Notes: a model not told the origin generated them from the sequence alone. DNA of 17,549 bases from Candidatus Nomurabacteria bacterium (GCA_903869875.1 CAIQAW010000058.1:1-17549); one strand, 5' to 3'. Shown: positions 1-6,681, counted from the stretch's first letter. Made by a program: numbers and translations.

Positions 1-38
1 CTCACCCCTGGCCCCTCTCCTACATTAGTAGAGGGGGA
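1..38. repeat. GC-rich intergenic repeat, copy 1
   Basis: Positions 1-27 match positions 8723-8749 at 26 of 27 bases (only base 9 differs), in an otherwise AT-rich sequence. The core is a C-rich stretch followed by CTACATTA, then a G-rich arm (31-36). CCCCTCT (12-18) can pair with AGAGGGG (30-36), giving a 7-bp stem and an 11-nt loop. It lies just past the stop codon of the minus-strand xer gene, so it could be transcribed at the end of that mRNA, but no T-run follows it on that strand. The copy touches the window edge and may extend further left. Function unknown; a dispersed REP-like element is the best guess. Confidence 0.75.
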
Positions 39-47
39 ACATGAAAG

Positions 48-977
48 TTATTTACTTTTTCCGTGGAATTTCTTATGAATATCTCGTAGTTGTGAATCGG
101 TAACGTGTGTATATATCTGTGTTGTGGCAATGTTTGCGTGGCCCAGCATCATTTGCACACTGCGTATGTCGGCGCCGTTAGACAACAAGTCTGTAGCAAA
201 ACTGTGGCGTATAACGTGTGGGGTAACTTTTTTTGATATACCGGCCATAATGGCATAGTGTTTAATAATGCGTTCTATAGAACGTGAAGTTAGTCGTGTG
301 TTGTTTTTAGCCAGTGAAATAAACATAGGCTCAGACATGTCTTTTCTGTTTTTAATATATGTCTGTACTGCATCCTTAGCAGTTTCTGACAAGAAAACCA
401 CACGCACTTTTTCGCCTTTACCACGGATTGAGAATTCGTCTTTAGACAGGTCCAGGTCGCGGTTTAGTGATGCTATTTCTGAAACACGCAGACCAGTAGA
501 AAAAAGTAGTTCTAACATAGCCCTGTCGCGAAGTAGTTTTGTTTTATCTATACCTTCTGCAGTAGGTAAATTTATTTCAGGTGCATGCAGAAGCCTGTTT
601 AGTTCGTCTACTGTTATCAGGTCTAGGTGGCGTTCTTTTAATTTGGCTAGTTCTATACGGTCTGGTGGTAGGGAAGTTACACCACGCTTCATTAAATATT
701 TTAAGAAAACACGTATGGCTATCATGTGGTAGTTTTGTGTATTCTTTTTCAATGTTGCTGCTACTTGGCCCTTAACCTTCATGCCGGACTGTCTGTTTAG
801 ATATAGGCGGAATTCACGTACAACGTCGTCTGTAATGTCAGTAGGGGTTTTAATATTCGACACAGTAAAAAACCTTGTTAGGTACCTGTCGTAATTGGCC
901 ACTGTTTTTAAACTTTGGCCTTTTTCGATTTCAACATATTCAAGGAACTGCCTTTTACATGTATTAATGTCATCCAT
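48..977 (-). CDS. xerC/D-like: XerC/XerD-type tyrosine recombinase
   Basis: A 309-residue tyrosine recombinase, close to the usual ~300 residues of XerC/XerD. The N-terminal SAM-like core-binding domain spans about residues 3-97 and the catalytic domain about 118-305. The full catalytic set is visible: R164 in STGLRVSEI, K187 in GKGEK, H254 and R257 in HVIRHSF, H280 in LGHANIATT and the nucleophile Y289. By family knowledge these enzymes resolve chromosome dimers at dif sites; genomes of this kind often carry one Xer rather than a XerC/XerD pair. No integrase-type neighbours, tRNA or attachment sites are seen, so a housekeeping role is more likely than a mobile-element integrase. The start at 977 is supported by a TGATATAAT element ending 6 nt upstream. 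C versus D subtype cannot be decided here. Confidence 0.92.
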   Translation of the reverse strand: MDDINTCKRQFLEYVEIEKGQSLKTVANYDRYLTRFFTVSNIKTPTDITDDVVREFRLYLNRQSGMKVKGQVAATLKKNTQNYHMIAIRVFLKYLMKRGVTSLPPDRIELAKLKERHLDLITVDELNRLLHAPEINLPTAEGIDKTKLLRDRAMLELLFSTGLRVSEIASLNRDLDLSKDEFSIRGKGEKVRVVFLSETAKDAVQTYIKNRKDMSEPMFISLAKNNTRLTSRSIERIIKHYAIMAGISKKVTPHVIRHSFATDLLSNGADIRSVQMMLGHANIATTQIYTHVTDSQLRDIHKKFHGKSK

Positions 978-983
978 GGCTAA

Positions 984-992
984 ATTATATCA
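984..992 (-). promoter_or_regulatory. Extended -10 promoter of xer
   Basis: On the minus strand the sequence reads TG-A-TATAAT, then 6 nt, then the ATG at 977. A consensus TATAAT with the TGn extension is a strong sigma-70-type element, and no clear -35 is visible. The 6-nt gap puts the expected transcription start at or next to the ATG, predicting a leaderless mRNA. Confidence 0.7.
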
Positions 993-1026
993 CAATGTCG
1001 CACAATATTGCCTTGCGTTTATATAG

Positions 1027-1055
1027 TTGACAAGTTATACCATATCTGCTATAGT
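1027..1055 (+). promoter_or_regulatory. Consensus sigma-70 promoter for the 1092 gene
   Basis: TTGACA (1027-1032), a 17-nt spacer, then TATAGT (1050-1055), with a TGC extension at 1047-1049. This is the closest match to a full consensus promoter in the window. The -10 box ends 36 nt before the ATG at 1092, so this mRNA should have a leader of about 30 nt. It contains AAAGG (1079-1083) at normal Shine-Dalgarno spacing (8 nt). Confidence 0.8.
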
Positions 1056-1091
1056 ATATTCAGCTGAGTTCTACTAAAAAAGGCTACCTAA

Positions 1092-1421
1092 ATGGTGAAG
1101 AATAAAAATAAACAAATAATAAAAAAACTTGTTGCAGTGAAGAAGAATAAACCTAAAAACTCTGAACCCCCTGTTGAAGAAAAAATAGAGGGTATTAGAG
1201 AAGAAATGGGTATGCTACAAGTGTTAATATACGAATTTTCAGAGCCAAACGCTGTGAAAACAGAAGAGGTTCATGAAACTGTTAAGTTTTCTGAGGTAAA
1301 AAAGAGTGTAAAATTCACTCGTGAAAGAGAGGTAAATTACGTACATTCAGAAAATGCTTATGTAGCAACAAGTGTTGCTGTACATGATCTAGTCAAACAA
1401 TATAAACCTTGTTTTGACTAA
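1092..1421 (+). CDS. Small lysine-rich hypothetical protein
   Basis: A 109-residue protein I do not recognise. The first ~25 residues are strongly basic (runs of Lys with Asn), followed by an acidic and amphipathic middle (about 28-60) and a Lys/Arg- and Glu-rich stretch (about 65-82). The C-terminus has a few hydrophobic residues and a lone Cys near the end. No signal peptide or membrane segment is visible, so it is probably cytoplasmic; the basic tail would suit nucleic-acid or ribosome binding, but that is only inference. Support for a real gene: a near-consensus promoter at 1027-1055, an AAAGG ribosome-binding site 8 nt before the ATG, and an intrinsic terminator 24 nt after the stop. It is therefore a self-contained single-gene unit between xer and rpsO. 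Confidence 0.7.
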   Translation: MVKNKNKQIIKKLVAVKKNKPKNSEPPVEEKIEGIREEMGMLQVLIYEFSEPNAVKTEEVHETVKFSEVKKSVKFTREREVNYVHSENAYVATSVAVHDLVKQYKPCFD

Positions 1422-1444
1422 TAATATGGGTGCGGTTTTTTGTG

Positions 1445-1473
1445 AAAAGTCGGGGAATTCCTCGACTTTTTTT
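1445..1473 (+). terminator. Intrinsic terminator after the 1092 gene
   Basis: AAAAGTCGGGG (1445-1455) pairs with CCTCGACTTTT (1460-1470) around a small AATT loop, with one G-T pair, and runs into seven Ts (1467-1473). This is a classic Rho-independent terminator and separates this gene from rpsO. Confidence 0.9.
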
Positions 1474-1498
1474 ATTGCCTAGGTATTTAGACCGACCC

Positions 1499-1527
1499 TT
1501 GCATAATTTGTCAATATATGCTACATT
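1499..1527 (+). promoter_or_regulatory. Promoter of rpsO
   Basis: TTGCAT (1499-1504), a 17-nt spacer, then TACATT (1522-1527) with a TGC extension (1519-1521). The -10 ends 9 nt before the rpsO ATG and there is no Shine-Dalgarno motif between them, so the mRNA is predicted to be leaderless or to have a leader of only a few nt. Confidence 0.65.
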
Positions 1528-1536
1528 ATAAACACT

Positions 1537-1797
1537 ATGTTAACAACAAAGAAAAAGCAGAACGTAATAAAAAAGGTGCAATTGCACGACACAGACACAG
1601 GGTCTTCTCCTGCGCAAATTGCTATTTTATCTGCTAGAATAGACGAACTTTCTGGCCACTTGAAAAAACACAAGAAAGACAACCATTCACGCCGTGGTTT
1701 GATAAAAATGGTAGCTGACAGACGTAGTCATCTTAAATACTTGGAAAAAAACGACAAAGCTCGTTACGACCAAATGATAAAACTTATCAAGGCATAA
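1537..1797 (+). CDS. rpsO: 30S ribosomal protein S15
   Basis: An 86-residue S15, essentially full length (about 88 in E. coli). Family landmarks are present in order: the basic N-terminus, the HDTDTGSSPAQIA segment at about 17-29, the helix ending in LKKHKKDNHSRRGL (about 42-55) and the RR-HLKYLEKND-RY segment near the end. S15 binds the central domain of 16S rRNA early in small-subunit assembly. Here rpsO stands alone, with its own promoter and a long terminator; pnp, its frequent neighbour, is absent. The leader is too short to hold the kind of autoregulatory structure known for rpsO mRNAs in other bacteria, so any feedback control would have to act differently. Confidence 0.97.
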   Translation: MLTTKKKQNVIKKVQLHDTDTGSSPAQIAILSARIDELSGHLKKHKKDNHSRRGLIKMVADRRSHLKYLEKNDKARYDQMIKLIKA

Positions 1798-1834
1798 AAT
1801 AAAAGAACTTCGTTAAAACGAGGTTCTTTTATTT
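1797..1834 (+). terminator. Long-stem terminator after rpsO
   Basis: An 18-bp stem (1797-1814 pairing with 1817-1834, one G-T pair) starts within the rpsO stop codon. Its arms are A-rich on the left and T-rich on the right, so the stem itself supplies the T-run. The near symmetry means it could act on both strands. It ends only 5 nt before the extended -10 of the next gene. Confidence 0.9.
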
Positions 1835-1838
1835 TCTA

Positions 1839-1847
1839 TGGTATAAT
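1839..1847 (+). promoter_or_regulatory. Extended -10 promoter of the NYN gene
   Basis: TG-G-TATAAT, with TATAAT at 1842-1847, lies 6 nt before the ATG at 1854. The -35 region falls inside the rpsO terminator and has no good match, so the promoter would depend on the TGn extension. It predicts a leaderless mRNA. Confidence 0.7.
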
Positions 1848-1853
1848 ACACAC

Positions 1854-2360
1854 ATGACAGTAATCAAACAAAAAGAACAACGTGTGGGTATATTTATAGA
1901 TGCACAGAACATGTACCACAGCGCTAAAAACCTTTACCACCGCAAAGTAAACTTTGCCGCCATTATGCGTGAAGCGTTGGCTGGCCGTAAACTGGTACGC
2001 GCCATTGCATATGTTATAACTTCAGATTCAGGTGAAGAAAAAAACTTTTTTGATGCACTTATAAAGTCCGGTATAGAAACTAAAACCAAAGACTTACAAA
2101 CTTTCTACGGCGGTGCTAAAAAAGCCGACTGGGACGTAGGTCTAGCAGTAGACGCTATTAAGATGGCACCACGACTAGACGCAATAGTTATTATTTCAGG
2201 CGACGGAGACTTTGTACCCCTAGTAGAATACTTAAAAACTATGACCCAAGTAGAAGCCATGTCTTTTGGTAAATCTACATCTAGTAAACTTATAGAATCT
2301 GTAGACGACTTTATAGATATGTCTCTAACACCTAAAAAATATTTGATAGGCATGAAGTAG
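1854..2360 (+). CDS. NYN-domain (LabA/DUF88-like) putative ribonuclease
   Basis: A 168-residue single-domain protein of the NYN/PIN-like fold. The first strand carries IFIDAQNMYHS with D16 and N19; the central acidic cluster is DWDVGLAVD (about 92-100, including D94 and D100); the third strand and turn are IISGDGDFVPLV (about 113-124) with D117 and D119. This spread of acidic residues is the metal-binding set of the family, which includes predicted RNases; the exact substrate is unknown. There is no signal peptide or membrane segment, so it should be cytoplasmic. It has its own extended -10 promoter 6 nt upstream and is followed 24 nt later by the next start, with no clear terminator in between. 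It is the only gene in the window ending in TAG. The domain is clear; RNase activity is inferred from the family. Confidence 0.85.
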   Translation: MTVIKQKEQRVGIFIDAQNMYHSAKNLYHRKVNFAAIMREALAGRKLVRAIAYVITSDSGEEKNFFDALIKSGIETKTKDLQTFYGGAKKADWDVGLAVDAIKMAPRLDAIVIISGDGDFVPLVEYLKTMTQVEAMSFGKSTSSKLIESVDDFIDMSLTPKKYLIGMK

Positions 2361-2370
2361 TTTATAAAAT
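2343..2370 (+). promoter_or_regulatory. Possible promoter of the 2385 gene
   Basis: TTGATA (2343-2348) and TAAAAT (2365-2370) are 16 nt apart; TATAGT (2370-2375) is an alternative -10. It overlaps the end of the NYN gene. Weak evidence in an AT-rich stretch; read-through from the NYN promoter is equally possible. Confidence 0.35.
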
Positions 2371-2384
2371 ATAGTTTGTACCTT

Positions 2385-3278
2385 ATGGGAAATGTTCCAC
2401 AAAAACCACAAATACAAAATGAAAACATCCTTGTAGAACAGGGGGCTGTTCATACTTATGAAAAAGACATGGAACAAGCCCTACGTGGGGAACAAAGTGG
2501 CTTAGTTAAAGAAACCATCGAACGTGCCCGCGAAGACCAAAACGCTCGGGGCAGTATAGCCAGAGAAAAAACCAAAAACCAAATTTTAATTTGGCTAAGC
2601 GTGTTGTTTATATTAGTTAGTCTTGGCAGTATTTACTACTCTTGGACAACACAACAGCAACTATCTATACCGGCCACACCTACTATAGTGCCTGTGGTAT
2701 TTTTCAATACAACAACCCAGCCAACAGTACTGCCCAGTACAACACGAGTTGTTTCAGACATTATAATGCAGGCAAAAAACGAAACCCTTAGCCCAGGTAC
2801 ACTACACAGAGTTTTGTTTACAGATACAACTAACACACCTGCATCGAGCATTTTACTATTCCAAAGTTTAGGCTGGCATATAGACGAATTTCTAACACAT
2901 AGTCTGTCAGGCAGAAGCGAAGTAGGTATATATACAAATACAGATGGAACAAAGTCACCGTTTGTACTAGGCACAACAGATGGAACTGATGCAGCATACC
3001 GTGGTCTAGCCACATGGGAAACTAAGGCGCTAGAAGACACGGCAACATTGTTTGACATACAAACTAAAACCATAAACGACGCATTGTACCAAAAAAGTTT
3101 TGAACAAATAACAATAAAAAACAAAGACGGCCGTGCGCTATACGACGACCAAAACAAACCCGTAATAATAATCGAGTTCCTTGACAACAACCATTTTATT
3201 GTGACCAATTCTAAAGACGCCGTCAAAGAAGTCTTAGTCCGCTTGGCCAAAGAACAAAGTAGAAATGTTGCCCAATAA
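2385..3278 (+). CDS. Single-pass membrane protein of unknown function
   Basis: About 297 residues starting with MGNVPQKPQ. An in-frame TTG at 2376 would add three residues, but the ATG at 2385 is preferred. Roughly 65 charged, cytoplasmic-looking residues precede one membrane segment (about 66-85, starting at ILIWLSVLF). A Thr/Pro-rich linker follows, then a mixed alpha/beta outer domain to the end, which contains an EFLDNNHFIVTNSKDAVKEV stretch close to the C-terminus. I do not recognise the family. The topology (short inner part, single anchor, large outer domain, no enzymatic motif) resembles accessory proteins of pilus or secretion systems, but that is inference only. It follows the NYN gene by 24 nt and may be co-transcribed with it. 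Confidence 0.7.
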   Translation: MGNVPQKPQIQNENILVEQGAVHTYEKDMEQALRGEQSGLVKETIERAREDQNARGSIAREKTKNQILIWLSVLFILVSLGSIYYSWTTQQQLSIPATPTIVPVVFFNTTTQPTVLPSTTRVVSDIIMQAKNETLSPGTLHRVLFTDTTNTPASSILLFQSLGWHIDEFLTHSLSGRSEVGIYTNTDGTKSPFVLGTTDGTDAAYRGLATWETKALEDTATLFDIQTKTINDALYQKSFEQITIKNKDGRALYDDQNKPVIIIEFLDNNHFIVTNSKDAVKEVLVRLAKEQSRNVAQ

Positions 3279-3320
3279 TGCTATTTTTTGGGTAAAAACT
3301 ATTTGCTATTTTTGTGGTTA

Positions 3321-3329
3321 TGCTACAAT
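3321..3329 (+). promoter_or_regulatory. Extended -10 promoter of the dksA-like gene
   Basis: TG-C-TACAAT, with TACAAT at 3324-3329, ends 9 nt before the ATG at 3339. It lies inside the longer open frame that begins at 3288, which argues that the true start is 3339. Confidence 0.65.
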
Positions 3330-3338
3330 ATACGGAAC

Positions 3339-3713
3339 ATGAAATTAGACACAAACTACAAACAAATACGTGAAGGCCTATCTATAGAAAAAGAAAAGAT
3401 AGAGTCTGAACTAAAGGACATTGCCAGCTACAGTGCTGAAACCCGTTCATGGGAAGCAATGCCTACATCACAAGACGACGGACCAGAATCTGATGCGGTA
3501 GATTTAGCAGACCGCCTAGAAGAATACGAAACACGCAGTGAAATGGTTCGCACACTTGAAAAAAGATTAAACTCTATAAACAGTGCAATAGAAAAAATAG
3601 ACGCAGGTAAAGGTTTCGGTATATGTGAAGTTTGCAGTAAACAAATAGAAGGCGACAGACTTATGGCAAACCCTTCAGCAAAAACATGTAAAGAACACAT
3701 GAACAACAGATAA
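3339..3713 (+). CDS. DksA/TraR-type zinc-finger protein
   Basis: A 124-residue protein, taking the ATG at 3339. An upstream ATG at 3288 would add 17 residues unlike the family and would put the promoter inside the gene. A coiled-coil region (about 5-90) is followed by the zinc finger near the C-terminus: C96-x2-C99, 17 residues, then C117-x2-H120, with the family's RLMANPSA segment in between. The fourth ligand is His where DksA and TraR have Cys. By family knowledge such proteins enter the RNA polymerase secondary channel and alter initiation, in DksA together with ppGpp. The acidic DDGPESDAVDLAD stretch (about 46-58) sits where the coiled-coil tip would be. The gene has its own promoter and an unusually long terminator whose left arm covers its last codons. 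Confidence 0.85.
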   Translation: MKLDTNYKQIREGLSIEKEKIESELKDIASYSAETRSWEAMPTSQDDGPESDAVDLADRLEEYETRSEMVRTLEKRLNSINSAIEKIDAGKGFGICEVCSKQIEGDRLMANPSAKTCKEHMNNR

Positions 3714-3763
3714 AAAATAAAACAGTTCACAATATGAACTGTTTTTATTTTTTATCTGTTGTT
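3702..3763 (+). terminator. Very long hairpin terminator between dksA-like gene and comM
   Basis: The left arm 3702-3729 and right arm 3735-3763 are complementary over 28 bp, with a single extra T bulged on the right and a 5-nt loop (3730-3734). The left arm begins in the last codons of the dksA-like gene and includes its stop. The right arm overlaps the -35 of the comM promoter. The T-rich right arm is typical of an intrinsic terminator, and the symmetry suggests function on both strands. Confidence 0.9.
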
Positions 3764-3786
3764 ATATTATTTCTACAGGTTATAAT
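3759..3786 (+). promoter_or_regulatory. Promoter of comM
   Basis: TTGTTA (3759-3764), 16 nt, then a perfect TATAAT (3781-3786), which ends 6 nt before the comM ATG. The -35 box overlaps the end of the preceding terminator hairpin. It predicts a leaderless comM mRNA. Confidence 0.75.
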
Positions 3787-3792
3787 ATTTAT

Positions 3793-5343
3793 ATGTCATT
3801 CGCACGGTTATATAGTGCTCAGATGCAATTACTAAAAGGCCAGCTTGTTACTGTCGAGGTAGATATATCTCGAGGGTTAAATGCTTTTTCTATTGTTGGG
3901 TTGCCAGACAAAGCAGTAGAAGAAGCCCGAGATAGAGTTGGTGGTGCGTTGAAAAATTCTGGATTTCCTTCACCAAAACATACAAATGTAAAAACAATAG
4001 TTTCATTAGCACCGGCTGAACTTAAAAAAGAAGGTGCGTATTTTGATGTAGCCATTGCATTAGGTTTTCTACTTGCGTCAGACGAAATACGTTTCGACCC
4101 AGAAGGCAAAATATTTATCGGTGAACTTTCTTTAAACGGCGACATACAAAATGTGCGGGGTATTATACCTATAGTCCAAGCCATGCAGAAAAAAGGTATA
4201 CGTGAAATGTACGTACCGTGGGGCAACAGACGTGAAGCTGCATTAGTACCAGGCATAACAATATACGGAGTAAAAACATTCCGTAACTTAGTAGACCACC
4301 TAGACGAAAAAATTCGTGTAGAAAAACCCACACAACTTTTCGAACAACCACAAACAGAAGTAATTTACACTAATACATTTAGTAGTGGTATAGATTTTTC
4401 AGATGTACGTGGGCAGGAAACAGCAAAACGCGGACTTGAAATAGCTGCAGCAGGTGGCCACAATATAGCTATGTACGGCCCACCTGGTACTGGCAAAACC
4501 ATGCTAGCACGTGTGTTTGCCACATTACTACCACAAATGGACCTGCCGGACGTATTAGAAGTTACAGGTATACATTCTGCTGTGGGTGTAAACGAAAACG
4601 ATATTGTTACTGAAGTACCGTTCCGTAGCCCACACCACACCGCTAGTTATGTTTCTATGGTAGGTGGTGGGGCTAATCTACGCCCTGGCGAAGTAACACT
4701 GGCACATAAAGGTGTTTTGTTTTTAGACGAATTTCCAGAGTTTGATAAAAAGGTAATAGAAGCATTACGCCAGCCACTAGAAGACAACGTGGTGTCAGTT
4801 TCGCGTGCACGTGGTACTGCCAACTTTCCTTCAAACTTTATTTTAGTTGCCGCCATGAACCCATGCCCATGTGGCAACCTGGGCAACAAACAAAAACGCT
4901 GCATATGTAAACCCAACGACATTGCCCGTTACCAACGCAAAATTTCTGGCCCCATTATAGACCGCATAGACATATGGGTACAAGTTGCCGATATAGATTA
5001 CAAAAAACTAGCTGGTGTAGGCACCGGAGAAAAAACAGAAGTTATAAAAAAACGGGTGCAGTCTGCCCGCAACAAACAAAAACAACGTTTTACTAACCAC
5101 AAGAAAAACATAACAACAAATGCAGAAATGAATGTTAAAGACCTGGCCGTACATGCACAACTTGCACCCAAGGTCCGCGACTTGCTAGACCAATCTGCAG
5201 AGAAACTACAACTATCACCCCGGGCATACCACCGTGTTATAAAACTTGCCCGCACCATAGCCGACCTAGCCAACGCAAACGAAATAGAAACCACACACAT
5301 TCTGGAAGCACTACAATACAGACCAAAGTTAGAACAATATTAA
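3793..5343 (+). CDS. comM: ComM-type Mg-chelatase-like AAA+ ATPase
   Basis: A 516-residue protein of the YifB/ComM family, the usual length (about 500-510). The N-terminal Lon-protease-like domain spans about 1-170. The AAA+ core has Walker A GPPGTGKT (229-236), the RSPHHTAS segment (about 278-285), Walker B VLFLDE (308-313), a four-Cys cluster in NPCPCGN...KRCIC (C358, C360, C370, C372), probably zinc-binding, and an arginine in DRIDIW (R391). A C-terminal helical domain follows. Characterised ComM proteins are hexameric helicases that promote branch migration during natural transformation, acting in the cytoplasm on DNA recombination intermediates. No other competence gene is in the window. 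It is a single-gene unit with its own promoter and terminator. Confidence 0.95.
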   Translation: MSFARLYSAQMQLLKGQLVTVEVDISRGLNAFSIVGLPDKAVEEARDRVGGALKNSGFPSPKHTNVKTIVSLAPAELKKEGAYFDVAIALGFLLASDEIRFDPEGKIFIGELSLNGDIQNVRGIIPIVQAMQKKGIREMYVPWGNRREAALVPGITIYGVKTFRNLVDHLDEKIRVEKPTQLFEQPQTEVIYTNTFSSGIDFSDVRGQETAKRGLEIAAAGGHNIAMYGPPGTGKTMLARVFATLLPQMDLPDVLEVTGIHSAVGVNENDIVTEVPFRSPHHTASYVSMVGGGANLRPGEVTLAHKGVLFLDEFPEFDKKVIEALRQPLEDNVVSVSRARGTANFPSNFILVAAMNPCPCGNLGNKQKRCICKPNDIARYQRKISGPIIDRIDIWVQVADIDYKKLAGVGTGEKTEVIKKRVQSARNKQKQRFTNHKKNITTNAEMNVKDLAVHAQLAPKVRDLLDQSAEKLQLSPRAYHRVIKLARTIADLANANEIETTHILEALQYRPKLEQY

Positions 5344-5370
5344 AACCGATTCGGATGAATCGGTTTTTTT
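5342..5370 (+). terminator. Terminator between comM and the M23 peptidase gene
   Basis: AAAACCGATTC (5342-5352) pairs with GAATCGGTTTT (5357-5367) around a GGAT loop, followed by more Ts to 5370. It serves comM. Because the two genes converge and the left arm is A-rich, it probably also stops transcription from the minus strand. Confidence 0.92.
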
Positions 5371-5375
5371 ATATT

Positions 5376-6626
5376 TTAGTCTTTACTGTTTGCGTCGCCG
5401 GTGGTGCCTTTGGTTGAAAATGGGTTCTTTGCACCACGTATTTCAAAGTGTGAATGTGGTCCTGTCGAGTGTCCTGTAGAACCAACGTACGCTATTGTTT
5501 GGCCCTTTGTTACAGACTGACCAACAGTAACTATGTTTGATGTGTTGTGTGCGTAAAGTGTTTGTGTGCCGTTAGGGTGCTTGATAGCAAGATATGTACC
5601 GTAACCACCACCATATGTACCACGAGAGTCGGCAATAACTACACCGTCTGCAGCAGCCATAACAGGTGTGCCTTTTGGTGCAGAAATATCGATACCGTTA
5701 AATGCGTGTAGACCCTGAGTAACAATACCGCCACGAACAGGGAACATGTAGTAACCACTGTATTCTGCAGCATTAAAGCCCCAAGTCTTTTCACCCCGTG
5801 CACTGCGCATAACAGCGTCGCCAGATTTTGGACCTGATAGGTCAAGTTCGCCAGTAGATTTAAGTTTGTAAACGCCTTTACCTGTATATTTACCAGTTTG
5901 AGATTTAGCTGTAGTACCTTTTGCTGTTTTATTTGCAGGCTGGGCGACTGTTTGTTGTTCACCGTTAGGTATTATTATAACTGTGCCTGGTTCTACAACA
6001 GTGTCTACTGTTATGCCGTTAAACAGTTCTATGTCAGAGGTGTCTGCACTATATTTTTTAGCAATAGACTTTATAGTGTCGCCCTTTTTAAATGTATAAC
6101 GTAGGCCAGTAACAGGTAGTATGGTAAGCATTTGGCCTTCCTTAAGGGTAGGGTTTTGACTTAGGTTGTTGGCCCAGATAATAGTGTTTGGCGTAACGTC
6201 GTATAGGTTTGCCACTGTTTTAATAGTGTCGCCTTTTTTAACTGTATATAAACTAATTTGGTCTGAATCTGGAACGTACTGTTCTACATCTAGGGCAGTA
6301 CCCATAGGGCCCACATCTGTAGACAAAACACCGTCGTCTGACAATATAGTAGTGTCAACATCGTCGCCACCCAAAACAGTAGAAACAACGGTAGATGGGT
6401 CGGGTAAAACTAGGGTTTGTGAGTTTTTGGTTATTTCAACCTTGCCTTGGGCGTCTGCTATTTTGCCTAAAAAGCTAAAAATACCCGCGTGTACGTAGGT
6501 CGGAACAAATATGGTTAGAGTAGCTAAAGCAATAAAAGCTTTAGAAATAAGGATTTTTTGAACAAAGCGGACCAAAAGGGTGGGGGGTACGGTTTCGCCG
6601 GTTGTTTGTTTATTATTAGGTAACAT
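5376..6626 (-). CDS. Secreted LysM-M23 peptidoglycan endopeptidase
   Basis: A 416-residue envelope protein. A hydrophobic N-terminal segment (about 24-47, ending near YVHAG) looks like a signal peptide or anchor with an unusually long ~23-residue lead. An Asp/Thr-rich stretch follows, then two LysM domains (about 126-171 and 176-220; both open with a KKGDTIK motif), a Lys/Thr-rich linker, and an M23 domain (about 292-400). Candidate zinc ligands are H307, D313 and H393, with H360 and H391 as further active-site residues in AHNTS and HSHFEI. The spacing H307-x5-D313 is longer than the H-x3-D of LytM. M23 enzymes cut peptide cross-bridges and LysM modules bind glycan, so this should remodel or split the cell wall. 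It is divergent from the helicase gene with a promoter at 6654-6681. Confidence 0.93.
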   Translation of the reverse strand: MLPNNKQTTGETVPPTLLVRFVQKILISKAFIALATLTIFVPTYVHAGIFSFLGKIADAQGKVEITKNSQTLVLPDPSTVVSTVLGGDDVDTTILSDDGVLSTDVGPMGTALDVEQYVPDSDQISLYTVKKGDTIKTVANLYDVTPNTIIWANNLSQNPTLKEGQMLTILPVTGLRYTFKKGDTIKSIAKKYSADTSDIELFNGITVDTVVEPGTVIIIPNGEQQTVAQPANKTAKGTTAKSQTGKYTGKGVYKLKSTGELDLSGPKSGDAVMRSARGEKTWGFNAAEYSGYYMFPVRGGIVTQGLHAFNGIDISAPKGTPVMAAADGVVIADSRGTYGGGYGTYLAIKHPNGTQTLYAHNTSNIVTVGQSVTKGQTIAYVGSTGHSTGPHSHFEIRGAKNPFSTKGTTGDANSKD

Positions 6627-6653
6627 AACGTAGGCCAGGGCCTTACCTATACA

Positions 6654-6681
6654 ATGGTAGCACGCTAAAAAACAGAGTCAA
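6654..6681 (-). promoter_or_regulatory. Promoter of the M23 peptidase gene
   Basis: On the minus strand TTGACT (6681-6676), 16 nt, then TACCAT (6659-6654) preceded by TGC, an extended -10. The -10 lies 27 nt before the ATG at 6626, leaving a leader of about 20 nt. That leader contains a small GGCC-based inverted repeat (about 6631-6645) and no well-placed Shine-Dalgarno. Confidence 0.6.

Noticed and set aside
41..103. A short plus-strand frame starting at the ATG after repeat copy 1
   Set aside because: Only 20 codons, antisense to the conserved end of xer, and no promoter visible.
48..977. xer as an integrase of a mobile element or integron
   Set aside because: No att-like direct repeats flanking cargo, no tRNA target, no attC sites, and the length and motifs match housekeeping Xer.
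978..1091. A dif site next to xer
   Set aside because: I looked for two 11-bp arms with a 6-8-bp centre and found no convincing match; the palindromic pieces are promoter parts.
1474..1536. An S15-binding autoregulatory leader for rpsO
   Set aside because: The predicted transcription start leaves almost no leader before the ATG and no pseudoknot-like structure is apparent.
3288..3338. Longer start for the dksA-like gene (17 extra residues)
   Set aside because: The extra residues are hydrophobic and unlike the family, and the extended -10 box (3321-3329) lies inside them. The ATG at 3339 fits both the promoter rule and the family N-terminus.
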